Source of the DNA: Haemophilus haemolyticus
GTDB taxonomy: Bacteria; Pseudomonadota; Gammaproteobacteria; Enterobacterales; Pasteurellaceae
Reading direction: 5' to 3'
Assembly: GCF_003351405.1 (NCBI RefSeq)
Contig: NZ_CP031240.1
Span: forward strand, 1,852,321 to 1,916,320
Length of the DNA stretch: 64,000 nt
Position 1 is the first letter of the stretch. Every line of letters starts with the position of its first letter. Below the pieces are notes generated by a model. That model saw nothing but the letters and a program-made list of their open reading frames with translations. It was not told the origin of the DNA and did not search any database. A program made the translations under genes and the position numbers. Below, piece by piece: positions 40,870-50,700 of the stretch.

Positions 40870-41300
40870 TTAAGAAAATAACCGCTTAATCTCTTTCTCA
40901 TACATATAAATATTAACTGGGTTAGTTGGCAGTTGAGAATCTAAATATTCATTTGCACGTTTAACATATTCTTCATGATGCTTGTCATGGTTATCGATTA
41001 CATCCAGTAATACTTTCGCACCTTCAAAAGCATCAAATTGGTCATAATAATATCCAACACCTTTAGGAATTAATTTTGAGTTATGAATAAATGGATATCC
41101 TCCATATAACGCATCATTATATGCATAATTCAAGCCATTTTCCCATTGATGAGCAAGCACTATATCCGTGTAACGAGACAAGAAATCTAGCATTTGATAA
41201 CGCCCTTCTACGGTCAGAATTCCATCTTTCAATACCTTCGTTCTCCCAATAAAATTAAACATAATAGGATGATCTTTTTTATGATAAACATTTGTAATGT
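40870..41300 (-). pseudogene. Truncated duplicate of the DUF2827 gene (C-terminal third)
   Basis: The 130-residue frame (from an internal Met at 41262) matches the last third of the intact DUF2827 gene at 42733-43872. The match is nearly base-perfect over about 41140-41297 and then stops abruptly, with only short unrelated codons and a TAA upstream. The C-terminal 60 residues have diverged moderately. It is a broken paralogue, probably left by recombination or by IS activity; the IS3 remnant is only a few bases beyond its 3' end. Confidence 0.85.
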
Positions 41301-41433
41301 ATAAATCTCTGAAATTTCTATATTTTTATAAATTCATAACTGACTTAAAATGCTTAATTTTAAATATTGCTTCTCAGCCTCATTGATTATATAGTAAAAG
41401 AATTTTATTTTTACTAACTCTTTGCAAATATAG

Positions 41434-42675
41434 CTAAATTAAACGCAAATTATCAAAAACCCAGCGAATGCGTTTACCTTCAACATCTAGCTCTTTAGTA
41501 CAAAATTGAATTTCTTCATTTGATACTAAATCAACATAATAAAGTGATTGTAATTCAGGAGAAAACTTATCTCCATTCTCACGAATAAAATATGTTGAAA
41601 GACATGCTCCAAAACCAATTATTTTTTCACAGAAAAATACTAATCTTACAGAATGATTGTGTGTATTCTTTAGTGTAAATGAGCTATCTCCAGCCACAGA
41701 AATCATTAAACAACCCGGTTTATAAACGTCATTAGATTGAGATATAACACTTGAAAAATGTCCTCCATTTGCATTTGCTTGAGTTAATTCTAATGTGAGA
41801 TTTTCTTTAGCTGGAGGATAACATGTCAAAGAGGATTTAATTATATTAAATATCTTATTTTCTCTCAGATTAAATTTCTTTCCTTCCTGATGATAATAAC
41901 TTTCAAATACATAAGGATAAGCTAACATCTTATCATTGCGATGATTTCTTGTTATATGTATCCCTTGAACAAATTCCCCTTTAACCAAAGGGGCAAAATT
42001 ACCCTCATCATGTTTTAATTCAATTCCCCAAACAGGCGGGCAATTATATTTTTGATGGATAAAGCTTACTTTTTCAGAATCCAGTGCATATAAATTAAAT
42101 AAAGTAGTATCAACACCATAAATAGGTTTTAGATAGTTTTTGATATTCAGTTGTTCTTCAATATACTGTTTATATAGCAACCAAGCTTCTTTATATCCTA
42201 ATATTACTCCCACTTGCCATACATATCCATTTTTCGAAACCACAGCATCTATCTTGGCACTAACTGTTTTTTTTGATTCAGATTCAACACAATTATCTAA
42301 AAAAGTACAACGCCACGCATCATAAGTTGCATAAAGATTCTTTTCATTTTTAATCTGTTCAAATATATCTAGATGATGAGAAGGAAACCAAATATCACAG
42401 TCGTATACTGCAATTTGGTCATAGTTATAATTCTGTGCAATATCAGCTGCAGAAATATGTCTATCTAATAACAGCTCTTTACAACCATAAGTAGGCTCAA
42501 AAATTTTAATATCATGCTCTTTTAAACATATTTTCTTAACTTCAGATAAACCATAATCAATGATGCCTATATCGCCTTTATAATTAGTTCTTCTTAAACT
42601 TAGAATGAAAGAAATTAGATTCTCAAACCATATTTTATTATTATCATCTAGAGCTGTTAAAATCAGTCTTTTCAT
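41434..42675 (-). CDS. Putative GT-A glycosyltransferase with C-terminal beta domain
   Basis: A 413-aa cytoplasmic protein. Residues about 1-270 look like a GT-A (GT8-like) nucleotide-sugar transferase: an N-terminal strand-helix MKRLILTALDDNNK, a DxD-type metal motif in VYDCDIWFPSHH (about 92-103), and an acceptor-loop GVDTTLFNLYAL. The last 130 residues are beta-rich and unlike standard GT8. I do not recognise a named enzyme. ATG 42675 follows AAGG. It lies between two DUF2827 genes; an imperfect inverted uptake pair sits in the gap 42702-42727. Substrate could be LOS or the neighbouring adhesin. Confidence 0.7.
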   Translation of the reverse strand: MKRLILTALDDNNKIWFENLISFILSLRRTNYKGDIGIIDYGLSEVKKICLKEHDIKIFEPTYGCKELLLDRHISAADIAQNYNYDQIAVYDCDIWFPSHHLDIFEQIKNEKNLYATYDAWRCTFLDNCVESESKKTVSAKIDAVVSKNGYVWQVGVILGYKEAWLLYKQYIEEQLNIKNYLKPIYGVDTTLFNLYALDSEKVSFIHQKYNCPPVWGIELKHDEGNFAPLVKGEFVQGIHITRNHRNDKMLAYPYVFESYYHQEGKKFNLRENKIFNIIKSSLTCYPPAKENLTLELTQANANGGHFSSVISQSNDVYKPGCLMISVAGDSSFTLKNTHNHSVRLVFFCEKIIGFGACLSTYFIRENGDKFSPELQSLYYVDLVSNEEIQFCTKELDVEGKRIRWVFDNLRLI

Positions 42676-42732
42676 TTTACATACCTTATTTATATATGAT
42701 AAAAAGTGCGATTAAATAACCGCACTTATATA

Positions 42733-43872
42733 TTACTCTTCAAATAAGCGCTGAATTTCACGCTCGTAAATAGCAATATTTATAGGATTACTTGGCAACA
42801 ATGTCTCTAAAAATGCATTTGCACGTTTTTGGTACGCCTCATGGTTCTTATCATGATTATCAATCACATTTAATAACACATCCGCACCATGAAATGCATC
42901 AAAACCTTCATAATAATATCCGACACCTTTAGGTAATAACGTTGAATTATGTACAAATGGATAACCACCATATAACGCATCATTGTACGCATAATTCAAA
43001 CCATTTTCCCATTGATGGGCAAGCACTATATCCGTGTAACGAGACAAGAAATCTGGCATTTGATAACGCCCTTCTACGGTCAGAATTCCATCTTTCAATA
43101 CCTTCGTTCTCCCAATAAAATTAAACATAATAGGATGATCTTTTTTATGATAAACATTTGTAATATAAACATGCTTAATTTTATCAGGCGCTTGTCGATA
43201 AGCTTGTTCTGCAATTAAAATAGGAGTAAAACAATTTTTGAAAATAAAAATATTTGGCTCAAAGTTCGCAATTCGCCATTTTTTACGATCTTTATTCGGC
43301 TTATAGCCAAATTCAATTCCATGCTTTTCTTTTAACCTTTTAATTACAATATCACAAAATGTAGGTGCCCAAATTGCTGGAACAACATGTGCATCACACT
43401 CAAACATAATAGAAAAATAAGAGCGGCAAGTATTTTCATTTTGTGGAATTAACCAGATACTATCAAACTTACTTCCATTAAATACACGACCAGCAGGTTG
43501 ATTAAAAATGAAGTTTTCAATATCCATGATGTAATCAGGCCCCATTTTATAACAAACAACTTTCCCGCCATGTTCATGCATTTTATTACTAAGCGCAGGT
43601 TCAATACTAAGAGTCCCTTCAATTAACACATCCAATTCATCAATCACATCATTAATATAAGCAAACTTTAAGTCTAGATCATTCAACATAAACCCATCTG
43701 GAGGCGTTGTTCTTTTCTCTGGCCCCCAAGATACTAAAACCACATCATCCACAATGTCGGAATGTTGAAACAAATGATAAAGATGAATGACATTTTGGTT
43801 CGCACCATTTGCCCAAATATCTGTAACTTTAGCTTCTAAATTAAATGTAATTCCAATTTTATATTTACGCAT
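42733..43872 (-). CDS. DUF2827-family putative glycosyltransferase
   Basis: A 379-aa protein with a Rossmann-like N-terminus (KIGITFNLEAKVTDIWANGANQ) and a C-terminal half with the GT-B-like pattern: FIGRTKVLKDG, then a surface-recognition segment DIVLAHQWENGLNYAYNDALYGGYPFVHN resembling the nucleotide-sugar site of retaining transferases. Family DUF2827 has no assigned reaction that I know. No signal peptide or membrane helix. ATG 43872 follows GTAGGAG. It precedes the GT-A-like gene on the same strand (57-bp gap), so the two probably act together on one glycan. Confidence 0.72.
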   Translation of the reverse strand: MRKYKIGITFNLEAKVTDIWANGANQNVIHLYHLFQHSDIVDDVVLVSWGPEKRTTPPDGFMLNDLDLKFAYINDVIDELDVLIEGTLSIEPALSNKMHEHGGKVVCYKMGPDYIMDIENFIFNQPAGRVFNGSKFDSIWLIPQNENTCRSYFSIMFECDAHVVPAIWAPTFCDIVIKRLKEKHGIEFGYKPNKDRKKWRIANFEPNIFIFKNCFTPILIAEQAYRQAPDKIKHVYITNVYHKKDHPIMFNFIGRTKVLKDGILTVEGRYQMPDFLSRYTDIVLAHQWENGLNYAYNDALYGGYPFVHNSTLLPKGVGYYYEGFDAFHGADVLLNVIDNHDKNHEAYQKRANAFLETLLPSNPINIAIYEREIQRLFEE

Positions 43873-43972
43873 ACTTACTCCTACTTTTTTTAATTTTATT
43901 ATCTGATAGCTCTCACAAGCGGTCTTATTCTAGTCAAATTTTAAAAATAAAAACCATCAAAGAATAACAATC

Positions 43973-44682
43973 CGCACGTAAAACGTGCGATTTTTAGGCT
44001 CCCCTATAAGGGCCTATACTTCACAAGCCCCTCAAGGGGCTTGTGAGAACTGACAACTGCGTCTAATTATTCCCTTGATTACCCCTTAAAGGGGTGAACA
44101 TGTTCTTTCGTTGATAAATTATCTTGAACCATATCTTCTTTTTCTTGGTTTCTTATATAATCCTCTACTACTTTTGTATTTAATCCTACTGTGCTTACAA
44201 AAAATCCTTTCGCCCATAAATGCCTATTTCCATATCTATATTTTAAGTTCGCGTGTCTTTCAAAAATCATCAGCGCTGATTTCCCCTTCAGGTAGCCCAT
44301 AAAACCTGATACTGATATTTTAGGTGGGATTTTTAAGAGCATATGGATATGGTCTGGCATTGCATGCGCTTCTATTATCTCCACATTTTTATAGTCACAT
44401 AGCTGCCTCAATATTTGACCTATATCTGCTCTTAACTTTCCATAAATTGCTTTTCTTCTGTACTTCGGGATAAATACAATGTGATACTTACAGTTCCATT
44501 TTGTGTGTGATAGACTTAAATCGTCACTGGTTTTACTTACCATGATAATCCTCCTATATGTTGAATTTTGGTTGTCAGCCTTGTTCATTATATAGCGAGG
44601 ATTTTTTCTATTCATCGCTTAAGCTATTTGGCTCCATACGCATAGCGTATGGTTTTTATAGCCAGACTTTCGTCTGGCTATA
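43973..44682 (-). mobile_element. IS200-type element (boundaries approximate)
   Basis: A single Y1 transposase gene is flanked by subterminal hairpins instead of inverted repeats, as in the IS200/IS605 family: 43973-43979/43983-43989 and 44022-44031/44036-44045 (10-bp stem) on the 3' side; 44634-44641/44645-44652 and 44657-44667/44672-44682 on the 5' side. The outer hairpins could instead belong to neighbouring genes; exact ends are not defined here. Confidence 0.7.
44079..44543 (-). CDS. tnpA: IS200-family Y1 transposase TnpA
   Basis: A 154-aa HUH single-strand transposase. The HUH motif is in DHIHMLLKIP, and the catalytic Tyr is in VVEDYIRNQEKED. Size and start (MVSKTSDDLS...) fit the family. 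The open frame reaches 44615, but ATG 44543 follows a perfect AGGAGG. It appears intact and may be active; it separates the putative glycosyltransferases from the adhesin gene. Confidence 0.93.
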   Translation of the reverse strand: MVSKTSDDLSLSHTKWNCKYHIVFIPKYRRKAIYGKLRADIGQILRQLCDYKNVEIIEAHAMPDHIHMLLKIPPKISVSGFMGYLKGKSALMIFERHANLKYRYGNRHLWAKGFFVSTVGLNTKVVEDYIRNQEKEDMVQDNLSTKEHVHPFKG

Positions 44683-44712
44683 ATAAAATCACTCGGGTTA
44701 CCCCGAGTGATT
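44683..44712 (-). terminator. Terminator of the giant adhesin gene
   Basis: AATCACTCGGG/CCCGAGTGATT (44687-44697 and 44702-44712) forms an 11-bp stem with a 4-nt loop, followed on the minus strand by TTATTAT. It ends 22 bp after the adhesin stop codon. Confidence 0.85.
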
Positions 44713-44733
44713 TATTCACTAATTAGCGCTTAA

Positions 44734-47700
44734 TTACCATTGGTAACCAACACCTGCGCCAACATTGTAGTCACCTTGTGTAGTTACCGCGCCACTCATT
44801 TTGAAGATAACACGATTGTTATCGCTCGCACGAGAGTAACCTACAGCTACCGCACTTTGACCTCTGTAGTTACCTACACCAAGACCAAGCACTAAGCCAC
44901 CTGGTTTAGTCACTTGTGGAATATTCGCTATAGCTGTTGCTCCTGCGATACCACCACGAAGTTTCTTATCAGTTTTATTCAATTCGCTACGAACTGCACC
45001 AACTGAACGATCAACATATTGTTTATTCGCTGCATCAGTGCTACGGATTGGATCCGCAACATTCGTTACACGACGCTCATTGCCTTGGCTACCTACTGAA
45101 ACGGTATTCGCTTCATTCGCTACAGAGCCTTTACCAAGTGCTACAGAGTTATTTGCAGTAGCTTTAGCACCTTGACCCACAGCTGTTGAGTTTTTACCTG
45201 AAGCTTGTGAGTTATTACCTAACGCAGTGCTATTTTCGTCACTTGCATTCGCACCATAGCCAATAGCTGTTGCATCTTTACCTTTCGCTTTAGCACTATC
45301 ACGTTTGCTGGTGTTATCTGCTGCAAATGCTGTTTTGCCATCTTTACTGATCAAACCAGAATCATCAATACGTTTCGCAGAGCTTTCTGCTGCAGTTGCA
45401 GAAGATGCAGCCGCTGTCGCAGATGAACCTGCTGCAGACGCAGACGTGCTTGCTGCAGTTGCTGAGCTATCCGCTGCTGATGCAGAAGTTGAAGCTGCCG
45501 TTGCTGAGCTGTTCGCTGCTGATGCAGACGTTGAAGCTGCCGTTGCGGAGCTATTTGCTGCTGATGCAGATGTGCTTGCCGCTGTCGCGGAGCTATTTGC
45601 TGCTGATGCAGAAGTGCTTGCAGCTGTCGCGGAGCTATTTGCTGCTGATGCAGAAGTGCTTGCTGCGGTTGCGGAGCTATTTGCTGCTGATGCAGAAGTT
45701 GACGCTGCCGTTGCGGAGCTATTTGCTGCTGAAGCAGAAGTGCTTGCCGCTGTCGCGGAGCTGTTCGCTGCTGATGCAGACGTTGAAGCTGCCGTTGCGG
45801 AGCTATTTGCTGCTGATGCAGAAGTGCTTGCTGCCGTTGCGGAGCTATTTGCTGCCGATGCAGACGTTGAAGCTGCGGTTGCAGAGCTGTTCGCTGCTGA
45901 TGCAGAAGTTGACGCTGCCGTTGCGGAGCTATTTGCTGCTGAAGCAGAAGTGCTTGCCGCTGTCGCGGAGCTGTTCGCTGCTGATGCAGACGTTGAAGCT
46001 GCCGTTGCGGAGCTATTTGCTGCTGATGCAGACGTTGAAGCTGCCGTTGCGGAGCTGTTCGCTGCTGATGCAGACGTTGAAGCTGCCGTTGCGGAGCTGT
46101 TCGCTGCTGATGCAGAAGTTGAAGCTGCCGTTGCGGAGCTGTTCGCTGCTGATGCAGATGTGCTTGCCGCTGTCGCGGAGCTATTTGCTGCTGATGCAGA
46201 AGTGCTTGCCGCTGTCGCGGAGCTATTTGCTGCTGATGCAGAAGTGCTTGCTGCGGTTGCGGAGCTATTTGCTGCTGATGCAGAAGTTGACGCTGCCGTT
46301 GCGGAGCTATTTGCTGCTGAAGCTGATGTGCTTGCTGCCGTTGCGGAGCTGTTCGCTGCTGAGGCAGAAGTTGACGCTGCCGTTGCGGAGCTATTTGCTG
46401 CTGATGCAGATGTGCTTGCCGCTGTCGCGGAGCTATTTGCTGCTGATGCAGAAGTGCTTGCCGCTGTCGCGGAGCTATTTGCTGCTGATGCAGAAGTGCT
46501 TGCCGCTGTCGCGGAGCTGTTCGCTGCTGATGCAGACGTTGAAGCTGCCGTTGCGGAGCTATTTGCTGCTGATGCAGATGTGCTTGCCGCTGTCGCGGAG
46601 CTATTTGCTGCTGATGCAGAAGTGCTTGCAGCTGTCGCGGAGCTATTTGCTGCTGATGCAGAAGTGCTTGCTGCGGTTGCGGAGCTATTTGCTGCTGATG
46701 CAGAAGTTGACGCTGCCGTTGCGGAGCTATTTGCTGCTGAAGCAGAAGTGCTTGCCGCTGTCGCGGAGCTGTTCGCTGCTGATGCAGACGTTGAAGCTGC
46801 CGTTGCGGAGCTATTTGCTGCTGATGCAGAAGTGCTTGCTGCCGTTGCGGAGCTATTTGCTGCTGATGCAGATGTGCTTGCTGCGGTTGCTGAGCTATTT
46901 GCTGCTGATGCAGAAGTGCTTGCTGCCGTTGCTGAGCTGTTGGCTGCTGATGCAGAAGTGCTTGCTGCCGTTGCTGAGCTATTTGCTGCTGAAGCTGATG
47001 TGCTTGCTGCCGTTGCTGAAGAGCTTGCCGCTGATGCTGATGTACTTGCTGCAGTTGCTGAAGAGCTTGCCGCAGATGCTGATGTGCTTGCTGCGGTTGC
47101 GGAGCTATTTGCTGCTGATGCAGAAGTTGAAGCTGCGGTTGCTGAGCTATTTGCTGCTGATGCAGAAGTTGACGCTGCCGTTGCGGAGCTATTTGCTGCT
47201 GAAGCAGAAGTGCTTGCCGCTGTCGCGGAGCTGTTCGCTGCTGATGCAGACGTTGAAGCTGCCGTTGCGGAGCTATTTGCTGCTGATGCAGACGTTGAAG
47301 CTGCCGTTGCGGAGCTGTTCGCTGCTGATGCAGACGTTGAAGCTGCCGTTGCGGAGCTGTTCGCTGCTGATGCAGAAGTTGAAGCTGCCGTTGCGGAGCT
47401 GTTCGCTGCTGATGCAGATGTGCTTGCCGCTGTCGCGGAGCTATTTGCTGCTGATGCAGAAGTGCTTGCAGCTGTCGCGGAGCTATTTGCTGCTGATGCA
47501 GAAGTGCTTGCTGCGGTTGCGGAGCTATTTGCTGCTGATGCAGAAGTTGACGCTGCCGTTGCGGAGCTATTTGCTGCTGAAGCTGATGTGCTTGCTGCCG
47601 TTGCGGAGCTGTTCGCTGCTGAGGCAGAAGTTGACGCTGCCGTTGCGGAGCTATTTGCTGCTGATGCAGATGTGCTTGCCGCTGTCGCGGAGCTATTTGC

Positions 47701-50700
47701 TGCTGATGCAGAAGTGCTTGCCGCTGTCGCGGAGCTATTTGCTGCTGATGCAGAAGTGCTTGCCGCTGTCGCGGAGCTGTTCGCTGCTGAAGCTGATGTG
47801 CTTGCTGCCGTTGCTGAAGAGCTTGCCGCTGATGCTGATGTACTTGCTGCAGTTGCTGAAGAGCTTGCCGCAGATGCTGATGTGCTTGCTGCGGTTGCGG
47901 AGCTATTTGCTGCTGATGCAGAAGTTGAAGCTGCGGTTGCTGAGCTATTTGCTGCTGATGCAGACGTGCTTGCTGCCGTTGCGGAGCTATTTGCTGCTGA
48001 TGCAGATGTGCTTGCTGCGGTTGCGGAGCTGTTCGCTGCTGATGCAGAAGTTGAAGCTGCCGTTGCGGAGCTATTTGCTGCTGAAGCTGATGTGCTTGCT
48101 GCGGTTGCTGAGCTGTCCGCTGCTGATGCAGACGTTGAAGCTGCCGTTGCGGAGCTATTCGCTGCTGATGCAGAAGTTGACGCTGCCGTTGCTGAGCTAT
48201 TTGCTGCTGATGCAGATGTGCTTGCTGCGGTTGCGGAGCTATTTGCTGCTGATGCAGATGTGCTTGCTGCGGTTGCTGAGCTGTTCGCTGCTGATGCAGA
48301 AGTTGAAGCTGCCGTTGCTGAGCTGTTCGCTGCTGATGCAGATGTGCTTGCCGCTGTCGCGGAGCTATTTGCTGCTGATGCAGAAGTGCTTGCCGCTGTC
48401 GCGGAGCTATTTGCTGCTGATGCAGAAGTGCTTGCTGCGGTTGCGGAGCTATTTGCTGCTGATGCAGAAGTTGACGCTGCCGTTGCGGAGCTATTTGCTG
48501 CTGATGCAGATGTGCTTGCTGCGGTTGCGGAGCTATTTGCTGCTGAAGCAGAAGTGCTTGCCGCTGTCGCGGAGCTGTTCGCTGCTGATGCAGACGTTGA
48601 AGCTGCCGTTGCGGAGCTATTTGCTGCTGATGCAGATGTGCTTGCCGCTGTCGCGGAGCTATTTGCTGCTGATGCAGAAGTGCTTGCAGCTGTCGCGGAG
48701 CTATTTGCTGCTGATGCAGAAGTGCTTGCCGCTGTCGCGGAGCTGTTCGCTGCTGATGCAGACGTTGAAGCTGCCGTTGCGGAGCTATTTGCTGCTGATG
48801 CAGATGTGCTTGCCGCTGTCGCGGAGCTATTTGCTGCTGATGCAGAAGTGCTTGCAGCTGTCGCGGAGCTATTTGCTGCTGATGCAGAAGTGCTTGCTGC
48901 GGTTGCGGAGCTATTTGCTGCTGATGCAGAAGTTGACGCTGCCGTTGCTGAGCTATTCGCTGCTGATGCAGACGTTGACGCTGCGGTTGCTGAGCTATTT
49001 GCTGCTGATGCAGACGTTGACGCTGCGGTTGCTGAGCTATTTGCTGCTGATGCAGAAGTTGAAGCTGCGGTTGCGGAGCTATTCGCTGCTGACGCAGACG
49101 TTGACGCTGCCGTTGCGGAGCTATTCGCTGCCGATGCAGATGTGCTTGCTGCGGTTGCTGAGCTATTTGCTGCTGATGCAGACGTTGAAGCTGCCGTCGC
49201 TGAGCTATTTGCTGCTGAAGCAGATGTGCTTGCTGCGGTTGCTGAGCTATTTGCTGCTGATGCAGATGTGCTTGCCGCGGTTGCTGAGCTGTTTGCTGCT
49301 GATGCAGATGTGCTTGCTGCCGTTGCTGAGCTGTTTGCTGCTGAAGCAGACGTTGAAGCTGCGGTTGCGGAGCTATTCGCTGCTGATGCAGACGTTGAAG
49401 CTGCCGTTGCTGAGCTATTCGCTGCTGATGCAGATGTGCTTGCTGCCGTTGCTGAGCTGTTCGCTGCTGATGCAGATGTGCTTGCTGCCGTTGCTGAGCT
49501 GTTTGCTGCTGAAGCAGACGTTGAAGCTGCGGTTGCGGAGCTATTCGCTGCTGATGCAGACGTTGAAGCTGCCGTTGCTGAGCTATTCGCTGCTGATGCA
49601 GATGTGCTTGCTGCCGTTGCTGAGCTGTTCGCTGCTGATGCAGATGTGCTTGCTGCCGTTGCTGAGCTATTCGCTGCTGATGCAGACGTTGACGCTGCGG
49701 TTGCTGAGCTATTTGCTGCTGATGCAGACGTTGACGCTGCGGTTGCTGAGCTATTTGCTGCTGATGCAGAAGTTGAAGCTGCGGTTGCGGAGCTATTCGC
49801 TGCTGACGCAGACGTTGACGCTGCCGTTGCGGAGCTATTCGCTGCCGATGCAGAAGTTGAAGCTGCCGTCGCTGAGCTGTTTGCTGCTGATGCAGATGTG
49901 CTTGCTGCCGTTGCTGAGCTGTTCGCTGCTGATGCAGAAGTTGACGCTGCCGTTGCTGAGCTGTTTGCTGCTGATGCAGAAGTGCTTGCTGCGGTTGCGG
50001 AGCTGTTCGCTGCTGATGCAGATGTGCTTGCTGCGGTTGCTGAGCTATTTGCTGCTGATGCAGAAGTGCTTGCCGCTGTCGCGGAGCTGTTCGCTGCTGA
50101 TGCAGACGTTGAAGCTGCCGTTGCGGAGCTATTTGCTGCTGATGCAGATGTGCTTGCCGCTGTCGCGGAGCTATTTGCTGCTGATGCAGAAGTGCTTGCA
50201 GCTGTCGCGGAGCTATTTGCTGCTGATGCAGAAGTGCTTGCTGCGGTTGCGGAGCTATTTGCTGCTGATGCAGAAGTTGACGCTGCCGTTGCGGAGCTAT
50301 TTGCTGCTGAAGCAGAAGTGCTTGCCGCTGTCGCGGAGCTGTTCGCTGCTGATGCAGACGTTGAAGCTGCCGTTGCGGAGCTATTTGCTGCTGATGCAGA
50401 AGTGCTTGCTGCCGTTGCGGAGCTATTTGCTGCTGATGCAGATGTGCTTGCTGCGGTTGCTGAGCTATTTGCTGCTGATGCAGACGTTGACGCTGCCGTT
50501 GCTGAGCTGTTCGCTGCTGATGCAGACGTTGACGCTGCGGTTGCTGAGCTATTCGCTGCTGATGCAGATGTGCTTGCTGCGGTTGCTGAGCTATTCGCTG
50601 CTGAAGCAGACGTTGACGCTGCCGTCGCTGAGCTATTTGCTGCTGATGCAGACGTTGAAGCTGCCGTCGCTGAGCTATTTGCTGCTGAAGCAGATGTGCT

